64,000 nt of DNA from Lepidostoma basale (GCA_022606425.2 JAHDVF020000882.1:412001-476000); one strand, 5' to 3'. Positions 21,251 to 31,773 are shown, numbered from the stretch's first letter. Numbers and translations are program-made. The notes: generated by a model from the sequence alone, not told the origin.

Positions 21251-22039
21251 TATTATTATATTTAAAATGAATTTCCATCAAGAGATTTCAGTAAAATCAT
21301 TTTATTGTATTATCATTATATAAAATCAGAAAACGTGACGCATTAAAATCAATAAGTATTTGATTGTTATGTTGATTAATTTAGAGTAACAAACAGCGAT
21401 TTTTTTTATAGAAATAAGAAGAATAAATAGTAATTGTAATAACAATAATCAGTCCAATGTCAAATACAAACTCAAATTAAACATTTATTTATGACATCAA
21501 AATAATGTTCCTACCATCCCTATTAAATATGTAACGTTTAGATGAATAACATCAAAGTTACTAAAGCAGTATTGTACATCGCCTCACTTTGAGCATAGTT
21601 GGTGCGATAAGCAGGTAAGATAAAGTATCTGATTCACGGTGTGCCTTGTTCGAACGAAGTATGGAACAAACGTAACACCTTCCAATAGTGCAAAGGAATC
21701 ATATATACGATTAGGTTTTATTATTAAAAAGACTGCTGCGGGAAGTGGTTGAACGTATGGTACCGTGAAGTGTGGTCACCTCAGTATTTTTAGAAAAGTA
21801 ATCGCGTTCTGGCACCGTACCGTCAGCAGTAGCGCGGCAAAATGTTTTGGATCGGGGGAATTGACCGCCTGTGACAGCCGGTAGGGAGGGATACCATTCA
21901 TTGGTTGCGCGTGTTATTTTACAATACAAAAGTATTTTAATAAAAAAAATCTTTTTGTTCTACGATTCTGCCGTACAAAAAAAAAATCAACAATATATAT
22001 TTTTTGTAATTATTCTTAAAAACACTTGTGTACTATGTT
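21251..22039. other. No gene seen
   Basis: AT-rich, with a more balanced part near 21700-21920 where short minus-strand ORFs occur without recognisable domains. Confidence 0.5.
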
Positions 22040-22123
22040 TTAAGATAACTTTATTTGTTTGTCTTTTTCTTTTTTATATACTTTGTATATACAACACTAA
22101 CTTTAAAAAATAAAAAAATAAAT

Positions 22124-22165
22124 TATCAGACATGTTTCAGACAACCCGGTCCTTCCTCAGTGATA
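22124..22165 (-). ncRNA. Candidate minimal type I hammerhead ribozyme
   Basis: Read on the minus strand: stem I TATCA, then CTGAGGA, an extra A, stem II GGAC with loop CGGGTT and GTCT, then GAAAC, loop AT, GTC (cleavage expected after this C) and TGATA, which pairs with TATCA over 5 bp. Stem III is two pairs (A-U, C-G), as described for Penelope-like element hammerheads. The extra base between CTGAGGA and stem II departs from the consensus, but an extra residue at that place is known in the plus-strand hammerhead of chrysanthemum chlorotic mottle viroid. The last stem II pair is a wobble. Activity is inferred, not shown. Confidence 0.6.
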
Positions 22166-22267
22166 TTATAAAGATATTTAAAATTTAAACGTGTACAAAT
22201 TTTATGTAATTATAAAATTGTTTACTTATTTGTAAACAATTTTATAATATTTTAAATATCTTTATAA

Positions 22268-22309
22268 TATCACTGAGGAAGGACCGGGTTGTCCGAAACA
22301 TATCTGACG
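22268..22309 (+). ncRNA. Candidate hammerhead ribozyme, mirror copy
   Basis: TATCA, CTGAGGA, extra A, GGAC-CGGGTT-GTCC with a perfect 4-bp stem II, GAAAC, then AT-ATC and TGACG. The change of GTC to ATC breaks the second pair of stem III, and stem I keeps three pairs, so this arm is likely weaker than its partner. Confidence 0.5.
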
Positions 22310-22375
22310 TTTAATTTAATTTTTTTTTAAAGTTTGTGTTGTATATACAAAGTATATAAAAAGAAAAAGACAAAT

Positions 22376-23114
22376 AAAACATCTTCAACACAAAATATGG
22401 CGAACATAAAAGTAGCTTTATTTTGTATTATCGAACCAAGCGGTTTCGCTCCTGCGCATTTAATCGAAGTTGCAGCGGGATCGAAACCGGTTGGTTCGAC
22501 AAAACAAATAAAGTAGTGTAAAAAAAGTACACGGGTGTTTTAAATTCATTTTAAATGATGTCAAATGAGCTACTTCTTCTAAATTATGAATCTTCTATAA
22601 AAAATCATTTAATATTAAGAGGAAGGAAGATACCTTCACGTGAGGTATCATAACCATAACACCCCATTCTCCTGGAAACGACACAGAGTTGGCCAAACTT
22701 TCCGCCACTATGGCAATTTAATAGGAGAGATAAGCCTATTCTATTAAAACTATAATAGATTGTTACTGAATCAATGAAAAAAAAAATGAAATATTAAATA
22801 TAAAACTTTTATTTGCTGTATCGATACGAGTGACCACTGTCCGATCCCTTCACGAGCATTCACGGAGCCCATCTTTCTCACATTCGATCTCGTGATTTTA
22901 ATGGTCTCTCAAAATTTACAGAATTCACATACCAATATGTCTGAAGACACAAGGCGCATATACCATATACACATTTATTTACCATGTCTTAAAATGAAGA
23001 ATTATTTTAGTATAAAAAAAGTAAAAACACCGTTTTTATGGTGTAATAAATCACACTATGGACCAAAAACATAAGACTGTAACATAAAAGTATCAATTTT
23101 ACGATATAATATTT
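22376..23114. other. No gene seen
   Basis: A stretch near 22430-22510 holds AACCAAGCGGTTTCGCTCCT and its imperfect mirror GATCGAAACCGGTTGGTTC, another degraded GAAACCGGTT inverted pair. Otherwise AT-rich. Confidence 0.45.
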
Positions 23115-23313
23115 TTAATAGTTATGGAGAGACCGTGTCAAACGCATTAAAACCAGCCGAGAAAGATCTCTAGGAAGGCCTAGACAGTGCCTAATGATAA
23201 TGTTCTGGATAATCTAGCTAAACTCGACGTAAAGGACTGATGAGAACAATGAGAACTGCGCATGATCGAGGTGGTTGGAATAATATCAAATCATCAAAGA
23301 GGCTAAAACTCTT
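23115..23313 (+). mobile_element. LINE-E fragment
   Basis: The sequence matches LINE-E at 27740-27900 (TCTAGGAAGGCCTAGACAG, a CCTAATGxxAATGTTCTGG stretch, then GAGGCTAAAACTCTT). It stops at that point exactly where TTAACCCT begins, which suggests interruption by the piggyBac-like element. Confidence 0.7.
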
Positions 23314-23316
23314 TAA

Positions 23317-23715
23317 CCCTTACCACTCCATTATTTTTTTTATATTGTTTGTCAGCCAACTCTAATTTAAATATTGTAAAAATATTTTTATTGATAGGTA
23401 GTTACAAAAAAATCGTTAAAAATTCATTTGTAATGATTTATTCTTTAAATAAAAAACAATTTCTAAAAAACATTATAAACTTCTTACAGTTTTGTATAGC
23501 ATGGTACTTTTTAAAACAATCTTCAGGATGGAGATCAGGTTTTCTGGAACAGGTCTCACAAAACCACACTGTTTCCCGTCTTCCCCCTGGAATCTTTCTG
23601 TTACTGCACACAGTACAGTCTTATGAACCTTTGTCCAGTTTCGCAATGTAGTGGGGCTTGTACTCTAATCGCTCCTCTGCATGATGTTTCACGCGAAGTT
23701 CCCGCCATTTTAGAT
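23317..23715 (-). pseudogene. piggyBac transposase C-terminal fragment
   Basis: The minus strand from about 23715 to 23475 reads LKWRELRVKHHAEERL, EYKPHYIAKLDKGS, a stop, then DCTVCSNRKIPGGRRETVWF, CETCSRKPDLHPEDCFKKYH. The spacing C-x2-C, C-x2-C, L-H-P-x-x-C-F-x-x-Y-H is the cysteine-rich zinc-binding tail of piggyBac transposases, which binds the transposon ends. The rest of the protein, including the catalytic aspartates, is absent. Downstream on the element strand the sequence ends in GGAGTGGTAAGGG next to TTAA (23313-23316 on the plus strand TTAACCCT), the expected 3' terminus and target site. It is a 5'-deleted, inactive copy with one in-frame stop. Confidence 0.8.
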
Positions 23716-24608
23716 TATGTGAATTTGCAAAAATTATTTTATAGTAAAATAAAAACGGAAAGCAGTCAAAATCTTATTAAAACGTGAAATTAAATGTTTT
23801 TATAACGAATAATCGCAAGAAATGACGACACCTGTCAAGTTTGGCGCGCAAAAATACACCGCTTAATTATATTTTTGGAAGCTTTTATATGTCCACCCTT
23901 AGATGAAGTCTGCTTTGTATTTCGTGATGCTTTCTTTGAAGAGAATACAAAAAACACGAACATACAAGTATCCGTATATAATAAAAGTTAAGCGGGGAAC
24001 CGATTACTTTAATATTGACATTATTTTCAGTTTAAAAATAAAAACTAAACGATAAAACAAACGATGATTTTGGCATTGGGTAACATCAAGCTATATAAAA
24101 AAAAACGTATTCTGCTTTACCTGTTATGTTTAAAAAGTATTATGTTGTATAACGTATAAAGTTACCATGATCAAATTCACAGATAATGCCATTTGATTTA
24201 TTCGGAGAAAAATGCTCTGCAGAAGAAGACATAAATACGTATTTCTTTTTTATAAACGAGTGAGATTTTATTACTCATCGCATCGAGCCCTTTATATTAC
24301 CCATCAAATATTTGATATCGCGGAACAATACGCAAAAATGATTGCAAAAATATTAAGCTTTGTGTTTTATTGGGAAATATATGACACGAATAATTTAAAA
24401 CTTCGTTTATTTTCGGAATAACGATAGGAATGTAAAAATGTAATACGTATCATATACAATTCACGTGGCGTGAACAGCAGGTCCCATGATACCAGAAAAA
24501 TAGTAGGTATTACGATGTTCATATTCTCTGTAAATGAAATATGATGTCATTTAAAATCTCTTAACTTTCAATACATAAAAATTATATCACAAATTATTTT
24601 AAGAAAAA
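23716..24608. other. No gene seen; AT-rich
   Basis: No ORF with a recognisable domain and no second piggyBac end were found here. Confidence 0.5.
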
Positions 24609-24722
24609 TTATTATTCTTCTTCTCCGATTGCTATACAGCTCATAACGAGCCTTGCCCTCTATCAGTCTTTGCCTTCAAGACTCCTGTCACCTGCTTTGG
24701 ACTTCCAGTCTCTCATTTGCAG
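24609..24722 (-). mobile_element. LINE 3' end with GAA tail (family unclear)
   Basis: On the minus strand a segment coding RDWKSKAGDRSLEGKD is followed shortly by the tail GGAGAAGAAGAAT. The x-W-x-x-x-A-x-D-R pattern just before a GAA tail is the usual end of the RTE-like families in this window. Confidence 0.55.
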
Positions 24723-25105
24723 TACAAATCAAATCACATCAGCTTATTTTCTCAAAAGATATTACAAACAACAAATATATTATAGTTTAAGACATCTATT
24801 GAGAACAGGTAAAACAAAAAATATATATTGTAATAACAGAAACGCATGAGAGATGGTTCGACATTACGAATACATAATACTCTCCAAAGTCGAGAGTATT
24901 TGTTTTCTGAACGTACTTTCACGAATATGAAAGACGTCGATCTCCGAAGCGATCATGTTCAGCAGTTTGATTGCTCTCCCCACCGGCATCAACAGAGACA
25001 GGATAGTTCTGCATGCTGGGAGATAAAACAGTCTTTGCTGACGCTGTCGAAGATAACCATCCGGAACATAAATATGGATAGCCTCCAAGATAACGGAGTT
25101 GTCAA
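24723..25105 (-). mobile_element. LINE-G 3' end
   Basis: The minus strand encodes YLRQRQQRLFYLPACRTILS, LLMPVGRAIKLLNMIASEID and VFHIRESTFRKQILSTLESI, then a stop and a ~130-bp 3' UTR ending in a GATTTGATTTG-like tail at 24728. It is the best-preserved coding copy of this family here. Its 5' truncation lies near 25105. Confidence 0.75.
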
Positions 25106-25654
25106 AGAATCCCCTGATAAGTCTGAAGAAATGGGTAAGTGTGCACCCATCTCTTTTTATCTACCTTACCTTATCTACCTTAATCACTTCTTTATTTTAA
25201 AATTTAAATATTTATAAATAGTGCTACTCTCAGGTATAAGGCTAATTTGTCTAAATTAGATCATCTTACTGAAACTGGAATATATTAGGCACGTTATGAG
25301 AAAAAAATTATACAAAGTGCTGCTAAGAATCATCGTCATATTTCGGTCATCATCCATAAACAGGAATACATATTTTATACATAAAAAATAATAGTCATCT
25401 AGTTTATTAAAAATTATACTTTATATGAAGCACTCTCTTTGTGGTTAGATTTTTTTTTATGCATAAAAATATGTATGAAATAAAATCCCTTTTTACTTTG
25501 TGTATTAAATACGAAATTGAAATTATACTGCTCACCACTTTCACTTGTACTAAGCTTCATCACAAAAAGTAATCAATTTTTATATTGCTCTAATGAAGCT
25601 TTTGAGTTTATTTTACATATACGACAAGTATTATATATTAAATACAAATAATAT
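25106..25654. other. No gene seen; AT-rich
   Basis: Nothing was recognised. Confidence 0.5.
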
Positions 25655-25990
25655 TTCTCTTATTCTTTTTTATATACTTTGTATGCTACACTTACATTAA
25701 AAACATTAAAATTACATAGACAAGTTTCGGTCAGTCAGTCCTTCTTCAGTGATACATATTATAAAGATACATATTTAAAATATTATTAAATTGTTTACAT
25801 GATCTGACAGATGTTATAGAGATTTATTTTGGAACGTTTATGCTTTTGTTATAACAAATATTATGATTAAATTAAAAATAATAATTTAAAGTTCTTATTG
25901 GGGTTCAGATAATTATTCACAACAATGGAAATAAATCAAAGATTGGACTTGACGTTAAATTTATTTGATTACTTATAATATTTTATGTAT
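25655..25990 (-). repeat. Penelope-like terminal repeat fragment with hammerhead-like motif
   Basis: About 330 bp recur in inverted orientation at 42900-43275 (shared TTATAACAAATATTATGATT-like, CTTATTGGGGTTCAG and TTGGACTTGACGTTAAATTT stretches). At 25719-25749 the minus strand reads CTGAAGA-A-GG...CC-GAAAC-TT-GTC. Stem II is weak and stem I does not pair well. Confidence 0.65.
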
Positions 25991-26139
25991 TTTTAATTAC
26001 TTTTTTAAATGAATGAATTATCTTTATGAAATGAATGATCTTTTTCAATGAGGTGGTTAGCAAATTCAGAAAAAATATTATTAAATTATATTGTTCATAG
26101 TACATATTTTTAGAATTAAATGAGAGAGCTATGTAGAGA

Positions 26140-26812
26140 TAAATTTCAGACATCGGCCGCCAACTTCAATATGATGATCTCAGTTGAAAAAATGAAAACC
26201 ATGACATTCTCAAAATAACCTTTAGAATGCAGGTTATCCTTAAATGACAGAATGCTGGAACAGGATACAAAGTTTAGATATCTGGAAGTGGATCTACTCA
26301 ATCAAAATCATCTTCTCAGTGAAACAATAGGACAAGTCAACAAGGCTTCGGCGATATCAGGTTGTCTCAAGGATATAAAATGGAAAAACAAGTATATGAG
26401 AACTGACAGTAAGGTCAGAATATATAAAACCTGCGTAAGGCCTTACTGACATATAGCATTGAGACCAGAGCGGATACCACAAGAACGAAGGCTAAAGTAC
26501 GGGTGGCAGAGATGAGGACGCTGAGGATGATAGCAGGAAAGACTATTCGCGATAGGATGAGGAACACGGTCCTCCGCGAGATCTGCAAGGTGGAGGATGT
26601 CGCAAGATGGGGCAGACAACGCAGAATATACTGGAATGCGCACGTGCAGAGGATGGCGCATCAGATTCCTGCCGGCTGCCGTCCCCCCGGAAGACCGCCG
26701 AAGAGATGGAGAGATAGTTGGGAGTCAACCTCCCAAGAGAGGCCAGCCTGATTTCAGGAACAGACCAAAGGTCTATAAGGAGAAGAAGAAGAAGAAGAAG
26801 AAGAAATGAGAG
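26140..26812 (+). mobile_element. LINE-D (RTE-like) C-terminal region with GAA tail
   Basis: Frames read NDRMLEQDTKFRYLEVDLL, then NKASAISGCLKDIKWKNKYM, SKVRIYKTCVRPY, and after frame changes AEMRTLRMIAGKTIRDRMRN, ICKVEDVARWGRQRRIYWNA and GRPPKRWRDSWESTSQER. It ends with (GAA)n at 26783-26808. Blocks in this order (RYL, SGCLxDI, RIYKTCVRP, LRxIAGKT, GRPPKRW) mark a typical insect RTE-like element. Stops after CVRPY and elsewhere make it dead. Confidence 0.82.
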
Positions 26813-27372
26813 AGCGCGATATTTGTTTTTTTTTTTTAATCCGAGAAGAAAATTTTAAAATATAATATTACTATATTTTTAAATGAAATTAAGTATTTTG
26901 TATTGTAATTTCAAGATAAATTCTAAACGGTGGTTTCATATTTTATCTCAGACGCAAAAAGTTACGTTATCGAACGATACCAAATAAATACGCAATTTAA
27001 TACTAGGACAAGCAGGAATTGATGTTTTTATGTTGAGATTATATTGTCACAGTAAGGACAATGGGAGGATAGCGAGAGGCAAGACTGATAATAATCAAGT
27101 ATTCTCGGGATCACAACAAACACCGTTTTCCCCAACAAAGGTTCCCCCTATCTCCCCTATCAAAATCGGCAGTTAACTTTCATACCTGGGGACCCCCCCC
27201 CCCACGTTCCGGGCTATACGCAGATCTAGGTATATCGAGGCTATTTATTATTGTCTTAGCAAACTTACCGCCGGCGTGTATCGCATACTAGATGAAGCAC
27301 AATACATATTTGAAAACTGGGTTTTCAAATAAATAAATTTTGTGAATATTTTTACTTGCTTCATTTGTAAAG
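26813..27372. other. No gene seen
   Basis: AT-rich with a 10-base C-run near 27187. The part near 27100-27300 is more balanced and single-copy. Confidence 0.45.
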
Positions 27373-27545
27373 AGTTAAAGGACAGAAACAATGGACCTAC
27401 ACACTTCAAAATTCATACATCGATTTCTCGGAGTTCTCTCGTGACTGATATTTAATATTTGATTAATTTGATCATGTCACGTTTTCCTCGGTCTTATTTT
27501 GTTTCTTTTACGTCGCTTGCATAACCTTTCTTTGTATATTTTTTA
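27373..27545 (-). mobile_element. LINE-A fragment without tail
   Basis: The GRPRKTW and INQILNVxHVR segments are recognisable on the minus strand (CACGTTTTCCTCGGTCTT on the plus strand). Both ends are eroded. Confidence 0.65.
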
Positions 27546-27654
27546 TTTATTTGTTTTTCTTGTAGAGAGTTAATTTTAAATATTTGATCTTAAACATATA
27601 ATTTAACTTAGTTTTTAAGCTTTTTTTATAAGAATATAAAATTTTAATTCTCAC

Positions 27655-27942
27655 AAGCATTGACATTCGGTCGCCTAGCATGGATTGGGCAAGTATGCCG
27701 AGCAGAAGAGACCAACGCAATCAAGACTCTGTACGCGTCTAGACCGCCTGGGTAAGACCTCTAGGAAGGCCTAGATAGCGCCTAATGGACAATGTTCTGG
27801 CTGATCTGGCTAGGTTGGGCGAATCGGACTGTTGGGAGCAAAAGGCGCAGGATCGAGGAGCTTGGCGAAAAATCATCAAGGAGGCTAAAACTCTTCAAGA
27901 GTTGTATGGCCATAAGAAGAAAGTAAGTAAGTACAAGCATTG
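27655..27942 (+). mobile_element. LINE-E 3' end with AAGT tail
   Basis: The sequence encodes RLAWIGQVCRAEETNAIKTL, a LARLGESDCWEQKAQDRGAW-like segment in a shifted frame, and KEAKTLQEL, then a stop and AAGAAGAAAGTAAGTAAGTA. The pattern xAQDRxAWRxxxKEAKTLxEL is the end of an RTE-like protein. Confidence 0.78.
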
Positions 27943-27949
27943 AAATCAT

Positions 27950-28594
27950 TTTAAGATGATAATACCTTTAATTATCATAAACTGATGTGAATTAACCCTG
28001 AATTGTTCGCAGAATATAAATACAACTTCTTTTTTATTTATTGTATCTAAAAGAGTTAATAATGCTCATTAAACCGTAAAAATAAAGAGATTCTGGCAAG
28101 TGTTTAAAAGAAATAAAACTAAAAATATGTCCAAAAACCAAAAAAGAATGTTTGGCAGTTGTTTCTGAAATAGCTTGGCAAATTATATTAAAAAACAAGT
28201 GGATGAATGTGCGAGTACCTTATATTATATTTGGAGTACAATATGTTTGCAGAGGATAGGCGAGTAAATAAGAATATGAAAGAAAGGTTAGTGCAAGCAA
28301 TCTAATGTAGGTTTAAAGGGTTAAATTTTGTATTTACAAACAGTCTCTTTCTTCAAGAAATAAGTTGACAATATCCTATGGTGTGATGATAATATCCAAC
28401 GAATATGATTTATATGGAAGCAATGTACGCTGGATTCAAAAAAAGTAGTTCTTCCGAGTCGTTTAATGTTTTCATAGATTTTATTACAACATTTGTAAAA
28501 CAATCGACACATATACCATATATTATAATACTATTATACGAAGGCCAGTGTGGAATATGCTGGACGGTATTCAAAGCAAAAACCTATTTATACA
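27950..28594. other. No gene seen; AT-rich
   Basis: Two overlapping short ORFs near 28320-28600 lie on opposite strands and look like chance readings. Confidence 0.5.
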
Positions 28595-28762
28595 CAAAAA
28601 TATGAAAGAGTCATTAAGATGGTTTGGATACATGGAAAGAATGAATGACAAAGAAAGTATATGTAAACGATGTCAACTGTCAAGAAATATGGGAAAACGT
28701 TGCACAATAAAATCAATCCAATATTTAATGTCGGCCACGTGATGAGTCGGAGAAATCGATAT
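28595..28762 (+). mobile_element. LINE-A fragment, truncated at both ends
   Basis: The segment from MKESLRWFGYMERMN through the NVGHVMSRRNR-coding region is present. The 3' end is lost where the next hammerhead-like piece begins. Confidence 0.75.
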
Positions 28763-28767
28763 GAAAT

Positions 28768-28862
28768 TATACGTCTGTCGATAACAGCGTGCCCGACGAA
28801 ACCGGTCACTGTCTAAATAAAGAAAAGCGTGAGTAGATAGTATTTATTTGTTTCGTAGCTTT
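28768..28862. repeat. Single-arm hammerhead-like piece (CCGGTC family)
   Basis: TCGATAACAGCGTGCCCGAC is followed by GAAAC-CG-GTC and ACTGTCTAAATAAAG, matching one arm of 21090-21250. The mirror arm is missing. Confidence 0.55.
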
Positions 28863-29386
28863 TTAAAAAAAAAAATTGTACATTTTAGGTGTTTTATGCA
28901 AATATTTAACACGTAAATTTACAAATTAAAACGTAAAATTGTCACATTACTTGAAGCAAGCTATACGCAAATTAAAAGTTGCTTGGTCATCGAGACAATT
29001 CTTATGCAAGTCAAGTACTTCGCTTGTATTTAGAGTTAAGTGCTTAAATATTCGCAAGACTTGATTTAATACAGTCATTCTCTCCGAGTCTGAGCATTGT
29101 GTTATGAACCCCGCGCCAAGTCTGAGGAACGAAATTACGGGACACTTCAAAACCCATGTTCCTACTAGTGCTTATTTATATGGAGTTCCATAGCCAGTGA
29201 ATTTGCACACAATATCGTTCCGAATTTTAATTTCCACTTTCATCGGGTGTTGTTTACGTCCCGTTTAGCTAGTTATAGTGTGAAAATTTAATGTGTTATT
29301 GGTCGCCAACCTTTTTAAATCGCTTGTTTCGTCACTGTCATTCAAATAACCGGTTTTTACGCATCATTTTTAACTAAATAAATAAA
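28863..29386. other. No gene seen; single-copy DNA
   Basis: A 67-codon minus-strand ORF (28947-29150) has no recognisable domain. Confidence 0.45.
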
Positions 29387-29387
29387 A

Positions 29388-29731
29388 AACTAACTAACCA
29401 TCACGCCGTCTCCCCAGAGGGGTAGGCAGAAAGAATGGAACGCCACATTGTTCTGTCCTGACATACTTCTCTCGCTTCCTCTACATTCATACATCTTGTC
29501 ATGCACGCACCTCGATTTCTCCGACTCCTCACGTGACCGACATTCAATATTTGATTGATTTGATCGTGCCACGTTTTCCTCGGCCTTCCTCTATTTCTAG
29601 CTCCGTTCACGCCGTTTACATATACCTTCTGTACCATTCTGTCTTCACTCATTCTTTCCATGTGTCCAAACCATCTTAATGACCCTTTCCTTATTTTGTT
29701 CATAAAACTTTCATTCGCACCACATTCACTT
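29388..29731 (-). mobile_element. LINE-A 3' end, young-looking copy
   Basis: An intact 100-codon reading on the minus strand runs from MNKIRKGSLRWFGHMERMSE to SILSAYPSGETA, with stop and TTAG tail. It is nearly identical to 6882-7225. It is truncated at the SECGANESxMNK segment. Confidence 0.87.
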
Positions 29732-29734
29732 AAT

Positions 29735-30031
29735 GCATTTTATTATCATTTATTAGTAAAAATTAAATGCATTCGTGCTGAAAATTTTATCACGGAAAGG
29801 CCCTGGAATATGATAAAAATGGAGAATTTACACATTGTTTGCGGGAAGGGTATTAATACCTGTTTACGAACTGGTGGTGGACTGCGAGAAGGGTATAAAT
29901 ACTCTTTTGGTAAACTCGTTAACTGTGAAAAATATGGAATATTTGAAAATTGTTTACGTTATACATTTTTATCACATTTTGAACTAACCATACATATAGA
30001 TTAATCTTATCATTATATTTTAGCTACAATC
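29735..30031. other. No gene seen
   Basis: This is AT-rich DNA up to the mariner insertion. A 114-codon ORF here starts inside the LINE-A and is not convincing. Confidence 0.5.
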
Positions 30032-30033
30032 TA

Positions 30034-31311
30034 TTAGGTCCTTACATATGAAATTGGCGTTTTACAACTTTGATCTCAAATATCTTCTCTTTGGTTAAGA
30101 ATTCCAAATTCAAATTTATACAGCTATTTACTCAAGTATTTGTGTTTCGAAAATTATAATTCATTTGTTTTTTCCTCAATTGTTTTTTTTCTTTGCGTCA
30201 CTCAGTTTACAAAATGGAAAACTTGAAATATCGCGTTATTTACGAGTACGAGTTCCACCGTGGCACCAGTGCTGCAGAAACGGCTCGAAGGATTAATGAT
30301 GTGTATGGCGACGGTGCCGCAAAAGAAAACACAGTGCGTTTTTGGTTCCAACGTTTTCGTTCTGGAAATTTCGACCTGCAGAATAAGCCCCGTGGACGGC
30401 CGGAGACCAAAGTTGATAATGAAAAATTGAAGGCTATTGTGGAAGCGGATCCATCGCAAACCACGTCCGAGTTAGCTGCAGGCTGCGGTGTTAGTGATAA
30501 AACTGTTTTAATCAACTTGAAGCAAATTGGGAAGGTGAAAAAGCTTGAAAGGTGGGTACCTCACGAATTGAGTGAAGCAAATCAACAAACGCGCGTTGAC
30601 TGCTGCGTTGCATTACTCAACCGGCACAATAATGAAGGGATTTTGAATTGAATCATTACCTGTGATGAAAAGTGGATCCTGTATGATAATCGGAAGTGCT
30701 CATCGCAATGGCTGAACCCTGCCGAACCAGCCAAACAATGCCCAAGCGAAAATTTACTCCAAAAAAGTTACTTGTGAGCGTTTGGTGGACTAGTGCTGGT
30801 GTCGTTCACTACAGCTTTCTTAAATCTGGCCAGACGATTACGGCAGATGTCTATTGTCAGCAACTGCAAACCATGATGGAAAAGCTAGCTGCTAAACAAC
30901 CGAGGCTGGTTAATCGCTCTAGGCCACTGCTGCTTCATGATAACGCTAGACCACACACTGCACAACAGACGGCTACCAAATTAGAAGAGCTTCAATTGGA
31001 ATGTCTAAGACATCCACCGTACTCTCCGGACCTTGCCCCAACAGATTACTATTATTTTCGAAATTTGGATAACTTCTTGCAAGGGAAAAAATTCAACTCC
31101 GATGGGATAGTCCAAACCGACATCAAAGATTTTATTGATTCCCGTCCGAATGGTTTTTTTAGTAAAGGGATCCATGAACTACCTATGCGATGGCAAAAGT
31201 GCATAGATAGCAATGGTACATACTTTGATTAAATAAATATATTATTTAAAAAAAAAAATCAACTTTATGTTCCTCCCATACAAAACGCCAATTTCATATG
31301 TAAGGACCTAA
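30034..31311 (+). mobile_element. mariner transposon, complete ends, inactive
   Basis: The element is 1278 bp long. It begins TTAGGTCCTTACATATGAAA and its other end is the exact reverse complement over 30 bp. TA flanks both ends (30032-30033 and 31312-31313), the mariner target duplication. The only gene is the transposase, on the plus strand. An AATAAA lies just after its stop. Length, TIR size and target site are typical of Tc1/mariner. The coding sequence is broken, so the copy could move only with transposase supplied by another copy. Confidence 0.95.
30214..31232 (+). pseudogene. mariner transposase (DD34D), cecropia/Hsmar1-like
   Basis: The start chosen is ATG at 30214, because it begins MENLKYRVIYEYEFHRGTSA, the usual opening of this subfamily. 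The N-terminal ~110 residues form the two helix-turn-helix DNA-binding parts, with the GRP linker at NKPRGRPET. Catalytic aspartates are visible at 30664-30666 (TCDEKW), 30939-30941 (LLHDNARPHT) and 31044-31046 (YSPDLAPTDYY). The last two are 34 residues apart, so the triad is DD34D. WVPHELSE and YSPDLAPTDY are family hallmarks. The total length is close to the usual ~340 residues. Two defects are seen: a TGA at 30649-30651, where a CGA arginine codon is likely ancestral, and a frame change near 30740-30750 fitting loss of one base. The product would be cut off before the catalytic domain. Confidence 0.93.
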
Positions 31312-31313
31312 TA

Positions 31314-31754
31314 TAAGTGGTAATATGCAGCAAATTTATCCATAGACAATGTATTAAAATAAAAGACTATTTGTTATAACGAGAAAACAGTGGATATTTT
31401 AATATTGTGAACGCCTGCAATACAAGCATTTTATGTATATTTTTTTTGTCTTATTCAAATTTTTTTTATGAATATTGCGTGCGAGAGCATGGTAAAATGT
31501 CAATTGAATTTTTCATTTATCAAATATTTCATTACACTATAGTTGCCATGAAAATATTAAATTCCAATAATATTAGTTTGATTATAAATGTCTGATTTCT
31601 ATAAATTTTTTATTATTACATGAGCATAGAAACGAGGCAAAAAATTAATTTCCTTAAATTAAAAAAAATACTTCTATTAAACAGACATTGAAATTCGTAT
31701 TAATTATTTAATATTAAATCATTTTAACATGGAAATTTACATCGTTCATCAAAA
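31314..31754. other. No gene seen; AT-rich
   Basis: Nothing was recognised. Confidence 0.5.
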
Positions 31755-31773
31755 AACTAACTAACTAACTAAC
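31755..31773. repeat. Orphan TTAG microsatellite
   Basis: Four CTAA units stand in AT-rich DNA without any LINE-A or SINE-A body. It may be an extreme 5'-truncated insertion in minus orientation. Confidence 0.6.

Larger units (their letters stand above)
22040..22375. repeat. Long inverted repeat bearing two hammerhead-like motifs
   Basis: The arms are roughly 130-140 bp each: GTCTTTTTCTTTTTTATATA, CTTTGTATATACAACACTAA at the left edge and their mirror at the right edge. Further in lie the two hammerhead-like motifs, and the centre is a palindromic AAATTGTTTACTTATTTGTA-type core. The layout suits two Penelope-like terminal repeats joined head to head. Related sequence occurs at 25655-25990 and 42900-43275. 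Confidence 0.8.

Noticed and set aside
24846..25217. 123-codon plus-strand ORF
   Set aside because: It is the antisense of the LINE-G reading, which is the meaningful frame.
26597..26809. Lysine-rich protein tail
   Set aside because: The poly-lysine comes from the GAA/AAG tail of LINE-D read in another frame.
30202..30515. Minus-strand ORFs
   Set aside because: They are antisense to the mariner transposase.
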